Notes under the pieces: generated by a model
The model's input: the letters and a program-made list of their open reading frames with translations, nothing else
Told to the model about the DNA's origin: nothing
Databases searched by the model: none
Assembly: GCA_947396885.1 (NCBI GenBank)
Contig: OX377203.1
Coordinates: 11,489,844-11,553,843 of the forward strand
Source of the DNA: Heligmosomoides polygyrus polygyrus
Lineage: Eukaryota; Nematoda; Chromadorea; Rhabditida; Heligmosomidae
Length of the DNA stretch: 64,000 nucleotides
Direction of reading: 5' to 3'
Translations under genes and position numbers: made by a program
Shown: one piece after another, positions 1-10,653 of the stretch
Numbering within the stretch: position 1 is the first letter of the stretch
How the letters are laid out: each line of letters starts with the position of its first letter

Positions 1-87
1 TCTTTTAAAAAGCAGGAAGGCCGCAATCATTTAGTGTATTGAAGGAAAAAACAAACCATGCTCTCGACTAGATCCCCGCGATTTTTA

Positions 88-1313
88 TTAGGGTGTACAG
101 AAAGTATCTGCAGAAAAACAATTTTTTATCAACATTAACCAAATAATTTCCATCAACATCGACTACTCTCCGCCAACGTTCCGCAAGACTTCGAATTCCT
201 CTGGCGTAGAAATCCGGCGACTTGGAGGCGAAAAAAGCTCGGAGGTCATTTTCGAGGTGGTCACGATCTTCATAACGCTTCCTTTCCAGATGATGCTGAA
301 GTGATCGGGGAAGGTGGTAGTCACTTGGGGTCAGATCTGAACTGTACGGTGAATTCGGCAGAACTTCCCATCCGAGTTCCAGAATTCTCTGAGGAGTCGT
401 CTTCGCAATGTGTGGGCGCGCGTTATCGTGCAACGAGCGAACTTTGTCGAGCCTAGGCTGTTCCTTGCGCATCTTGTCGGCCACTCTCTGCAGGTGGGGA
501 GCGTAGAGCTCGGCAGTGTCAGTCGTGCTGTCAGGCAGCAGCTCGAAATGCTAGATCCTATAAACTCCCCGCCAGATGCTCAGCATGACTTTCCTCGCAT
601 GAATTTTACCCCTTACAAAAGATTTCGGTACTTCATCGCGTTGGCACCGCTCACGTTTACGTTTGCGTGGTTGACGTAGAGGACCCACTTTTCGTCTCCT
701 ATGACGATGGTGTCCAGCCAGTTGAAGGTGCGACTTCGGGAGAGGAGGTGAGTGCATATTCCAGACGTCTTCGCCGGTTGTCGTCGGTCAGTTCGTGTGG
801 GAGCCACTGACCGAGCTTTTCAACCATTCTAAGAGATCGCAGTCCATTGTCCACGGAGGATCGGGAACAGCCAAGAGCAGCAGCAAAATAACGCACACCT
901 TCATATGGATGCTGCTCCGCCAGTTTCCTCAGTTCATCCAAAGATATCGTTGTCGGTCGACCGGAGCGAGGCTCATCTTCGAGACTCCTGTTGCCGCTTC
1001 TGGAGCGCTCGAACTAGCTATACACAGACCGTACACAAGGAGCTTCAGAGCCGAATACACGACACACGTTTCGACTCCGCTGCTTCTGCAGCGGAGGGCC
1101 CAGATTCAAACTCGTAAAGGAGTACGTGTCTAATATGGGTAGACAGTTCGGCCATCGTACAGTGAGATAGGCAAGGAAGACGGAGCTGGATATGCTTCGC
1201 AGATACAGCAGGATAGTGTCTTTACACAGCACTTATGTTGAAATCTTCAGAACATTCTGGAAAAAATCTGGAACATTACGACGTTTTTTGCAGATACTTT
1301 CTGGACATCCTAA
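88..1313 (-). mobile_element. Decayed mariner transposon, full length with both ends
   Basis: The element is 1,226 bases, flanked by TA. The left end TTAGGGTGTACAGAAAGT is matched by an inverted right end ACTTTCTGGACATCCTAA. Minus-strand fragments of a mariner (D,D34D) transposase occur in different frames: an N-terminal piece near 941-699 with PHELTDDNRRR, GDEKWVLY near 700, HDNARPH near 420, and DLTPSDYHL near 320. The family cuts and pastes DNA at TA sites. Several frameshifts show that it no longer encodes a working enzyme. It lies in the DHX35 intron. The closest type is the Hsmar1/SETMAR-like group, known in hookworms as bandit; this is from memory of the motifs. Confidence 0.85.
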
Positions 1314-1444
1314 TATCTTAAGACTCGTTAATACGTCGTTTCTTGCATCTTCGTGTTTATTATCAATGTGCTGTCTGTTTACTGCTAATGTGCTGTCGTT
1401 ATGGTGTTTCTTTTGCCGCGTGTTGTCATACACGTTTAAATAAA

Positions 1445-1735
1445 GGATAAAGGATAAAGGACGGCGTTACTCAATCCCTTCTGGGATGCGCCAGCGCATT
1501 CTACTTCTACGGGATGTCGTGGAGGCGACATGAATGCGTATTTGGCCATACAATGACTTGCGGTGGCCAGCCGATGAACAAGTCAGCGCTCTATCCTTCC
1601 CAGACAAGTCTGGTACCAATTCACTGACCCCGGAGGGATGGAGGGCTTGGTTGGCCTGGGCGGGAAATCCGAACCAGGAACCTGGTATCGGGGCATGCGA
1701 CAGTCGCGCCTCCTCCGACTGCGCTACACGCGCAT
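1445..1735 (-). mobile_element. tRNA-derived SINE, copy 1
   Basis: Read on the minus strand it starts GCGCGTGTAGCGCAGTCGG, in which TAGCGCAGTCGG fits a pol III A box, with GGTTCGGATTTCC about 35 bases on as the B box. It ends in repeats of CCTTTAT. It is flanked by a 13-base direct repeat, ACGTTTAAATAAA, at 1432-1444 and 1736-1748, as expected for target-primed retrotransposition. It is noncoding; the short open frames inside recur in every copy and are not genes. It sits in the DHX35 intron. Confidence 0.85.
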
Positions 1736-1749
1736 ACGTTTAAATAAAT

Positions 1750-2155
1750 AAACAAATCAAATAAAAATCGAATGGTTTCAGTCGATTACACAATACGATA
1801 TTCTTCTTTCGGTACATTATAGGATTTGATTATGATTTTCACCTCTGCGCTTTAAAACAAAATTTAATTGATTGTTTTTTAAAATAATTTTTATAAAATG
1901 TTAAACTTCACTTATTGAGACAGGCGCATTTTAAATCTCAAAAGAAGTTATGCTACATTTTCCTTCAGCAAAAAAATTATTCTAACCGCGTCGTAGTCTT
2001 CGTTTTAAAGAGGAAGAAGCTTCTCCTGATTTGGAAGGTGTTTTGTTTGATTTCAACGGCCAGTAAGCTTGCTTAGAAAAACGTCCAATCTGATTTCAGT
2101 GGTGTCCAATTTGGCGTAAAAAGTTTCCCGTTTGACGTGCAAACGGTATATAAGG
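1750..2155. repeat. Half of an AT-rich fold-back MITE (GACGTGAAAATGGTA family)
   Basis: The right half matches the end structure seen in full at 42853-43248: repeated blocks of the form GTCCAATTTGACGTG, spaced about 21 bases, ending in a TATA-like tail. The left half is missing or disrupted by the SINE. There is no coding content. It sits in the DHX35 intron. Confidence 0.45.
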
Positions 2156-2280
2156 AAGATAGAAGGTTGACGCCAAAAGAGAAAGTCGGCGATTCGACGA
2201 AAAACGCTCCTGATAGAAGCTGTCAAGTCAAAAGGAAAAGAGGAAGAAGACTACACGTAATCTCTTAGCTACAGCTGTAC

Positions 2281-4558
2281 CTTGATCTTCGTCTGATCGT
2301 CAGTGACGTCGTCGAAACGGACTGTGTAGCCGACATCCTGGCCAAGTATCGTATCCTTCTCCTCAGCGACACGAGCTGCTAGCTGAAACGGGAATAAGCC
2401 CTATCTTTCAATGCCCCACTACGAAAGCAGCGTTCGCCTTACCGTGACCACAGCTACTCTTCTTGGCTGTGTTACGGCAATCATTCGCCCGTCATTGGTC
2501 CAACCTGCCTCCATAAGGTATTGCGGCACCTAGAGAACTTGGTTTAAAGGTCTTTAAACAGGATAGTGAGATGACTTTCGGACTGACTAAAGCTGAGATC
2601 TTCATCCTCAGACTTCGACCTCACCTGTGTACTTTTGCCGCAACCTGTCTCTCCTACGATGACCACTGTCCGATATTTTTCGCACAGATAGAGAATGTGA
2701 TCTCTGTTCTGAAATAAAAATTCTTTAAGCCATGAATGCGCGTGATATGGTACAAGAAGTTAAATAGAGCTGACTGGCACGAGAAAATTACCAAAAATAA
2801 TGAAATGGAAGAGTGCCAAGTTAAGATGAAAAGCTTTAGATTGGAGGGAGTGATGCCGCGGCCGCGTTCAAGTCTCCAATAAGCTGCCAGTGGGTGCACT
2901 CGCAGAATTCGAACCTTGTAAATCGGGAGACGGGCACGTTGCTGCTTCATGTTGAGCGACGCGTACGGGTTGTTGAAAACAGTCAAAGCATCCTGTGGGT
3001 CGATGGATCCGGACGGCTCCGTCAGTCGATCCTCAAACACCAACGGACCGGTACGGACCTTGTCGGGCCGATCATCTGAAATTGCATGCTCCCAAGAGTT
3101 CTGAATACCAACGACCATCTCTAATTTAGAAGAAATCAAGCGTAAGGTCCATCCTTGACTACTTTAAGATATGCCATGCATCTTACTTCCACATGATTTT
3201 GTATAGGCGTGACGCTTAAGAATGTATCGTGACTACTCCGCGCCGCGAAAAGAAAGCTTTCGCTCCACAAAACTATTCAGTGGGCTCAAAAATAAGGAAT
3301 TTTTGTACTTGACGGAACTCGGAGGTCTAAAGCGCCGTTTCCAGAGGTATTTCTGAATAGCCACAAGTACGTAAACGATAACAAACGATACAACTGCTTT
3401 CAAAGGCGCCTCCTGCATATTGCACCGCCTATACATAGAGATAAGACGTTCAGCGACCTAGCTTACAAATGTCTGGTTCGGGAGGGGACTTTGCTCTCGA
3501 ACATCGTCGACACCTCGTCTGACAAAGAACGCTCGTGACACGACGTCAGTGACACGTCTTCTGAGACCGGACTGGAAGCCTGTTTTCCTTTGTTGGTCCC
3601 TTTACTTGTTTCCCTTATTGAGCACCCTTACCGGTCCGTTTTTCCTGATTCGCCGTTCTGGGCACTTTAAGAGAACCACAAGGTCCTCGTTGAAGTGTTC
3701 ACGTCCTACTGGTCCTCCCATGCCCATGGCATGACGTCGGTGACAGGCCTTCTGAATTCGATCCGGACGCTTGCTCCCCAATTATTGGACCGCTGCCGTT
3801 GGTTCCCTTTGCTGGTCTCCCCTTGGTTCCTGGTCCCTTTCCTCGTTCTCTTATGGAACCTCTACCCCTTAATGGGCCCTCCCTACTGGAACCCCCGTCC
3901 TGGACGCCTGCTTGTAACACGACGTTGGTGACACGTCTTCTGAACCCGGACGCCTGTCACGCTGTCTTTGAGAGGCCTCGGACAGACGGACGGACAGGCG
4001 GACAGCCGCTAACTCTTTCATATATGGCAGGGCAATAAAGGATACAGGACAAAGGTCGGGGTTAGTCAATCCTTTCCGAGATGCGCCATGCATTCTACTT
4101 CTAAGGGATATCGTCCATGCAACTTGAATTCGTATTTGGCCCACACAGCGAGTTGCAGTGGGCAGTCAATGGGCAAGTCAGCGTTTTAACCTTTTCAGGC
4201 AGGTCTGCTACCAATTCACCGACCCCGGAGGTACGGAAGGCTTGCTTGACCTGGCAGGAAGTCTGAACTTGGAATCGGGTGCATGCGACAGGAGAGCGGA
4301 GATTTGAGTAAGCTCGATGTCAAACTGTCTAAACGAATCCCTCATCGCTATCACTAAATTGAACGCTGTCCAAATAAAACCTTGCTCCAATCCCAGTTCT
4401 GCGCTCCAAAAACCTAATCCATGTTCCGTTTAGTTTTCATACCTCAACTCCCCAAAATGAGCTGGTGATAGAGCGAGCTTACCGGGTCGCATAAACTTGA
4501 ATCGATTCCGCGGATCGCCGCCATCACGATGACCATGTCCTGGATGATAGTCTGGCAT
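2281..4558 (-). CDS. DHX35: DEAH-box RNA helicase, DHX35-like, N-terminal part (continues past left edge)
   Basis: Five coding exons fit on the minus strand: 4558-4483, 3075-2915, 2708-2625, 2529-2443 and 2382-2281, all with GT-AG borders and matching phases, giving 170 residues. The start is the ATG at 4558, directly after a TTTCAG that could be a cis or trans-splice acceptor. Exon 2 carries the NNPYASL and QQRARLPIYK stretch typical of DHX35. Exon 3 holds the Walker A motif GETGCGKST. Exon 4 holds VTQPRRVA (motif Ia). Exon 5 holds RVAEE and VGYTVRFDD. The family is an ATP-dependent RNA helicase associated with spliceosomes. The next exon, expected to carry the DEAH box, is not in the window, so the following intron is at least 2.28 kb. 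That intron holds a mariner and a SINE. A different DEAH family member is possible but less likely, given the N-terminal match. Confidence 0.86.
3480..4030 (-). repeat. Dispersed copy of the 42-base satellite monomer element
   Basis: Blocks such as GACACGTCTTCTGAACCCGG recur here at 3545, 3740 and 3925 and are the reverse complement of the monomer in the 41.4-42.3 kb array. The stretch 3960-4030 also matches, inverted, the leader before that array (AAAGAGTWAGCGGYTGT and a TCTG/TCCG run). The spacing is irregular, so this is a diverged member and not a clean array. It lies in DHX35 intron 1. Confidence 0.55.
4034..4303 (-). mobile_element. tRNA-derived SINE, copy 2, diverged
   Basis: It follows the same layout as copy 1, from the AAGGATA tail to the GCATGCGACAG part of the head, but with many changes, and the A box is lost. 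No target duplication is clear. It lies directly beside the satellite-like element in DHX35 intron 1. Confidence 0.65.
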
Positions 4559-5146
4559 TCTGAAAGCAAATGCACTTAAATCAAAGTGGCTGTGCTATCG
4601 TACACTCTAGCCGCTCTAAAACTGCAAAAATTTACATTAAGCAATTGAAACAATCAGTGTATTGCCCAGTATAATAACTAGACTTCTAAATGGCTATGAA
4701 ATCTGGAACAGACCAACACTCAACACTCAAAAGAAAACGCAAAAAAAGTTCCGAAACTCAAATTCGAAGTAGAAAATTAGGCGTGAACACTGCAGACACG
4801 CGAAAATGCACAGAAACGCATGACGTCATCGCTGCTATAATCCCTTCGCTATTAATGGGTTCCTTGTGGAGCTCCCTTCCTTTTCCTAAGGCTTTGTTTC
4901 CTTTTGTTGTTATGTCCCATAACGACTAGAAGGGGCGTGTCTTGTGAAGGGAAAGATCAGCTCGTCTTTTAGCCGCCGCGTGTTGTCGTCGGAATGCCCT
5001 GCAGAACTTTTCCCTAAACGTTCCGTGGAAAAACCTCGTTCATCCGCCTTCATTTGACCTTAAAAGATGAAATGATGCCTTCCAGCCGAAGAAAGCGGTC
5101 TTCCTCTTAACACTAATAGCGTCTTTAGGTATTCAATCTGGGCAGA
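4559..5146. promoter_or_regulatory. Divergent intergenic region between DHX35 and ARPC2
   Basis: The 588 bases separate two start codons that point away from each other, so a shared or bidirectional promoter is plausible. No TATA box or other clear element stands out. On the ARPC2 side, TTTAG at 5124-5128 and GGCAG just before the ATG are possible leader acceptor sites. On the DHX35 side a TTTCAG abuts the ATG. The bidirectional role is inference from layout alone. Confidence 0.45.
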
Positions 5147-8100
5147 ATGATTCTGTTGGAGCAGAATAACCGAATCATCAGCGAGTTGTTGGAACTGAAG
5201 TTCTCCAACGCAAAGGAAGGGTGAGTCATGTTTCTCATCCACTCCTGAATTCTATCTCACACGGTAGTCTATTTAGTGAAATCACTATCGCTTTTCAACC
5301 AGTGCAGCTCGGTTGCTTGTTTTTATTCAGACATTTAAAAGTTTATTTCAGTAGTTATTTATCTAAGTTATTTACTTATTTCTGCTCTGAAAACCTTTAG
5401 GGTATCAAATAAACGTAGAACGCATGGTGAATCCCCTAGGAATTGGTAAACTCTGACTTTATTTCACATCGTTCACCTCAGAAAACAAGCCTTAGGTTAG
5501 TTACTGTTGTGCAAAGGAGCATGTGCAGTGGTGGTTTAATGGCGGTGCTTGGTTTCAGTGCACTCTAGTAGTGTTTTCAGTGGAAAGCCGGACAATGTCG
5601 ACGCCAAGTTCGCAGACTTCGACGGGGTCGTCTACCACGCCTCGAACCCAGACGGCGACAAGACCAAAATTCGGGTAATTTTTAATGTAACTGTCGATTT
5701 TTTGAGCTCAGGGCGGAGAACTCCAGCTTTAGAGGGATTTTATGGTAAATTTCCAGCATTTTACGTTTGGAAATTTGGTTGTAGTAGTACAGTTTATCAA
5801 ATTAAAAAAAGGTAAAGTGTGCCTCAAATGCTCCGATTCATTTGAGATCTACATTTTTCTTATTCTTCAAAGACAGCTAGTTCCTACACCCTACTGCCAT
5901 CAAATATGTGCTGCTTTTCATAGTATTTCGTTAGCGTAGATGTAGACGAGACTAATATTGAAGTAATACTGCCGCTAGGATGGCGAAAATTAACAGTGAA
6001 ACTGCGAAATCTATCAAAATTCCAGCTGAGCATCACGCTGAAATTCTTCAAGGAGCTCCAAGAACACGGTGCCGATGCTGTGAGTCCATCGATTTCCACT
6101 CTTCCCTACCGTCTCTTCCTTGTCGCCGTAGTTTTTCCCGATTTCAGCTGCTTCGCCGAGAGTACGGGGCGTATCTGTGTGCTCCAGAACCCGGATACAA
6201 CGTCTCACTACTGTTCGATCTCACCAACTTACCCGCTGACCATACTGAACTCAGTAAGTGAAGAATGCTGCGTTTCCTCCGAGTCGCTTTTAACGACGTG
6301 TTTCAGTCGAGAAGGCGTCGGCTCTGAAGCGAAACTGCTTCGCATCGGTGTTCGAGAAGTACTTCGAGTTCCAGGAGGCCGGTCAGGAAGGTCAGAAGCG
6401 GGCCGTGATCAACTATAGGGAGGACGAGACCATGTGAGCGCTTCAGTCCGTCCTAACAACCACCTATATTGATGCAGCCTTCGACTTTTAGGTACATTGA
6501 AGCGAAAGCCGATCGTGTTACCGTCATCTTCAGCACCATATTCAAGGATCCGGACGATGTCATCATTGGGAAGGTCTTCTTGCAGGTATGGGAGAGATCT
6601 GTTGAGCATTTTTGCTACGGTTTATACTTACCAGAGAATGCCTTCAGCTTTCCATGGAACTTCGGACACTAACCTACGTTATATAAAAGAGCTGGAAACG
6701 CTGACTGCAAATGTGCAGACCAAATTTGCTAAATGGATCTTCTAAGCGAGTACTGGCTGATGAAAGTTGGCGTTGTCGACTGCGCATCGCGTGCGCTGAT
6801 GAAGCGTTGTGCGGAGCGTTGTGCAGTCAGTGCAGCCAGTAGAAGTTCCACTAGTTGCGGCGGCGGAGCAGTGGTAGTGTTTTCACTTTCTATAAAAGTG
6901 GTCGCGGGTTCGGTGCCCATCGATGCGGGTGTTTTTGCGTTTTCTGATTTATCGTCAGTGACACCTTATATCCTCATTTCCATCGCATTTTGAACAAACG
7001 CCTGGTAACAACCATCTTGCACCCTTTTCTAGCTCTTTTAAGGTAGAGTGATAAATAAGAATTCAAAATTCGCTATCATTCTACTTTCAAAGAGCTAGAA
7101 AAGGGTATAAGATAGTTGTTACCAGGCGTTTGTTCAAAAACGCGTTGGAAATGGCTATATAAAGTGTCACTGACAATAAATCAGAAAATGCAAAAACACC
7201 TAAATCGATGGGCACCGAACCCACGACCTCCTTCCTAGTAAGCGAGAACACTACCACTGCTCCGCCGCCGCAACTGGTGGGACTTCTAACGGCTGTGCTG
7301 ATTGCGCAGCGCTCCACCCAACGCTTTATAAGTGCACACTACAGTCGACAACACCAACTTTCATCAGCCAGTACTCGCTTAGAAGATCCATTTAGCAAAT
7401 TTGGTCTGCACATTTGCAGTCAGCGTTTCCAGCTCTTTTTTATGGCGTAGGTTAGTGTCCGAAGTTCCATGGAAAGCTGAAGGCGTTCACTGATTAGTCG
7501 CCGCGCGACTGAAGCAGGAAAGTCCCAAAAGTCTCGTTGAAGAGCTGATGGGGACACGAGCATAGGGTATTTCAGCTTTCTTTTATTTAGTTGGCTTTTT
7601 ATAGTGGCTAGGTAATCTCTCAAGTGATCATTTGGTCTTTATCGGAAAAATCGCTGATCTAGCTACGAAAAGGGTCAGAAGAATCGTGGTAAAGTACGAA
7701 AGCGGAATTTTCAGGGTCTTTCGCCCTAAGGAGCCTATTTGGACAGGGTAAGCAGTAAGAATCAATCGTCCAGCAGTGTTCCTGAGTATGCCTTGAAGAC
7801 CCTTTACTTGTTAGGTTTAGCTACTCTACGAAAGCGAATCATACTTCTATACTAACTAAAGGGTATTGTACTAATTTTGTACCCTTCAATTGGTATAAGA
7901 GTACGTTTCGCTTTCGTAGGGTCGCTAAACCTAACAAGTAAAGGGTCTTCAAGGCCTACTCAGGAACACTGCTGGACGATTGATTCTTACTGCTTACCCT
8001 GTCCAAGTAGGCTCTTTAGAGCGAAAGACTCTAAAATTCGCTTTCTGTACTTTGTCGCGATTTTTCTGACCTTCTTTGCAGTTAGATCAATGATTTTTTG

Positions 8101-10313
8101 ATAAAGACCAAGTGATCACTGGAGAGATTACCAACTTACTATAAAAAACCAGCTAAATAAAGGCTGAAATACCGTACGCTCGTGATTCCGTCAACTCTCC
8201 AACGAACCTTAGGGACTTCTATGCTTATTTCTTCATCACGATTTTTCTGATTGTCTGGCCTATCCTGAGCAGTGTTAGGTCATTAATATGACCCACCTAT
8301 GGGTCACATCTTTAGAAATTCTCCGATTAAGCCATTCCTAACATGTTCGCTTCTGCAGGAGTTCCGTGAAGGCAGAAAAGCCTCCCAAACGGCTCCGGCA
8401 GTACTGTACTCGCTAGGCGAGCCTCCGATGGAGCTGAGGGATCTACCGGGCGCACGAGTAGGAGAGAACGTCGGCTACATCACGTTTGGTGGGTTCTATC
8501 TACTCTTGTGGTGTCCACGCTATCGTTAAGAACCGTTTTTCTAGTGCTGTTCCCTCGACATACGAATAAGAAGGCTCGGGACAACACTATCGACCTAATA
8601 CACACGTTCCGTGACTACCTGCATTACCATATCAAGTGCTCGAAGGTGATTTTAGAGTCTACTTTTCACTCTGAGTCCATTTTTTGCTCTTATTTTAGCT
8701 CAAGATGTGGCCGCTGTGGATTTTATGCAATCCTTCCAGGTATACATGCACTCACGAATGCGCTCCAAGACCAATGATTTCCTGAAAGTGCTGAACCGAG
8801 CACGTCCAGAGGTGAAGCTAGAGAAGAAGACGTTCAGGTGAGGGATTTGTTCGCAGTGTCCTTCTACCATGCACTAGAAAGTGAGCCTCAACAAGCGCTA
8901 GAGAATACCGCTGTTGATTCCCTTACCAAGTTCGAAAACTGGTACACAAAATGTCCCAAATCTCTTACGTCCTTATGAATAAACTTACCATTAGGCAATT
9001 CTGTTAAGAATATAACCAATGAATGTAGTTCAGTGCGAGAGCTTCCAGGGGACATCTTGAATGTGTCCGCTCCGCGAAGGAAGTATTAGGTTGTCCCATA
9101 AGTCCCCGCCGTTTCTTCTATGATTCATTGCGGATTTCGCCGGCGGTCTCTTGCATAGCGCTATACAGCTTTCGAAAGAGAATGATTTCCTCTATCAGAA
9201 CATGTGTTGCATTTCTTTTTTCATCCTGAATTTTGCCAATTTTTAGGTCGTTAAAGTGAAAAGTGAAAAAGTGGCCATCTGAACAGTCGCTTCTCTCCGC
9301 TTAGGTTTGGGTATTTTTGCGCAGATTTTATAGTATTTGGAAGACAATGTACTACAAGAATACGTGTTGGCGCTGTTTGCTCACTTGTCCTTTATCAATT
9401 TTTAGGCCATCAAATTGGACGTCCGACTTTTCCGACCGAATTTTTACCGACAGCTCGGTTCTGTGGTTGGACTTTTTTGCTTGGGGTTATGTGTCGCTCG
9501 GAAGAGAACGTGTTGTTCAATAAGAATTTGTGTCGTGTTTATTGGCTCATGCTGATTTCTGTCGAATATCAACAAAATTCCAAAAAGAGAAGAGTCATCT
9601 TCACAACAACGCCTCCTTGTTCAGCTTTTATATTCGACAGAAATTAGCATGAGCCAATAAAAGCGACACAAATTCTTAAATAAAAGCGACACAAATTCTT
9701 ATCGAGCAAGGGGTCCTCTTCCGAACGACATATAACACCAAGCAAAAAGGTACAACCACGGAACCGAGCTGTCGGTAAAAATTCGGAAGGAAAAGTCGGA
9801 CGTCCCAATTTGATGACTTAAAAATCGATAAAGGACAAATGAGCAAATAGGACCAACGCATATTCTTGTAGTACAGAACATTGTCTTTCAAATTCTATGA
9901 AAAACTGCGCAAAAATTCCAAACCCAAGCGGAGAGAACAACTGCGCAGATGACCACTTTTTTACTTTTCACTTTAACGACCTAAAAATTGACAAAATTTA
10001 GGATGAAAAAAAGAAGTGCAATGCATGCTCTGATAGAGCAAATCATATTCTTTCGAAAACTCTATAGCGCTATGCAAGAGACCGCCGGCGAAACCCGCAA
10101 TGAATCGTTGAAGAAACGGCGGGGACTTGTGGGACACTAATATTCTCTGTTAAATTGTTGTAAGTCTTTGATGAATTCCAGTGTTTTTACTGACCGTTGA
10201 TCTTCGAATTTTCATGGTGTGTACGTCCTTGTTTTAAAGATTATTGTCACGCCAGATAAACAGATATGAACTGCGTGAATATTTTCAGCGGCCGCTCGTA
10301 TGTACCAAGCTAG
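5147..10313 (+). CDS. ARPC2: Arp2/3 complex subunit 2 (p34-Arc), complete ten-exon gene
   Basis: Exons are 5147-5220, 5581-5674, 6026-6079, 6148-6253, 6307-6433, 6492-6585, 8359-8488, 8545-8645, 8740-8837 and 10289-10313. They join in phase to 903 bases, or 300 residues plus stop, the length of the human protein. The start [11 protein letters not shown], the segments [26 protein letters not shown] and [10 protein letters not shown], and the block [17 protein letters not shown] are diagnostic of ARPC2. With ARPC4 this subunit forms the core that binds the mother actin filament during branched actin nucleation in the cytoplasm. The ninth exon ends in KTF and the last exon adds SGRSYVPS and a stop. 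A tempting acceptor at 5558 would put a stop in frame, so 5580 is used. Introns 6 and 9 are swollen by fold-back elements. The C. elegans orthologue is arx-4. Confidence 0.95.
6640..7484. repeat. Long fold-back element A in ARPC2 intron 6
   Basis: Two arms of about 400 bases are reverse complements; GCCTTCAGCTTTCCATGG at the left returns inverted at the right, and the centre is near 7065. Open frames on each arm mirror one another and are not genes. The transcript of this intron would form a very long hairpin. No transposase is present. Confidence 0.8.
7514..8225. repeat. Long fold-back element B in ARPC2 intron 6
   Basis: Arms of about 350 bases mirror each other around 7870; for example GGGTAAGCAGTAAGAATCAA at 7746 returns inverted near 8005. 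Its sequence is unlike element A, yet the two stand side by side and together make up most of the 1.77 kb intron. Noncoding. Confidence 0.8.
9086..10140. mobile_element. Mariner-ended fold-back MITE, copy 1, in ARPC2 intron 9
   Basis: The element is 1,055 bases, flanked by TA. It begins TTAGGTTGTCCCATAAGTCC and ends in an imperfect inverted copy. The inverted arms run about 470 bases each around a spacer near 9590-9650. The end sequence has the form of nematode mariner termini, so a mariner enzyme probably moved it; no transposase remains. Two further copies are at 33574 and 57701. Confidence 0.85.
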
Positions 10314-10653
10314 GAGCGGCACCAACACTCGACGTCAAATATCCACTGTGCTTTATGTTATAGAGAATTTGTCTTCACTTAACCCTCTCGTCGTCCTCCT
10401 CCTAACTGTCTATCGAGGTGAACTGCAATCTCCAAGCGGCAAATAAATGTATTTACTTAACAAGGCACGCAATATGTACAAATACCGATACGGACAACAA
10501 CACTTGTATGTGAACCAGAGGGGGTTCACATCGGCTAGGGTAGAATGAGTGCATGCGGGCAGCATGAGATGAGGTGAACCGTTGCGAGGAAAGATCAAGC
10601 GACAAGGACATATGAAAGGTAAGAGCGAAGGCTTATCGAGTCTCGAGTTGTGA

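Noticed and set aside
1534..1743. Short frames repeated at 1534, 40466, 55921 and 57009 as a protein family
   Set aside because: They are translations of the SINE body, and their recurrence follows the SINE copies.
5543..5580. Acceptor at 5558 for ARPC2 exon 2
   Set aside because: It introduces a TAG in frame and breaks the family match; 5580 restores both.
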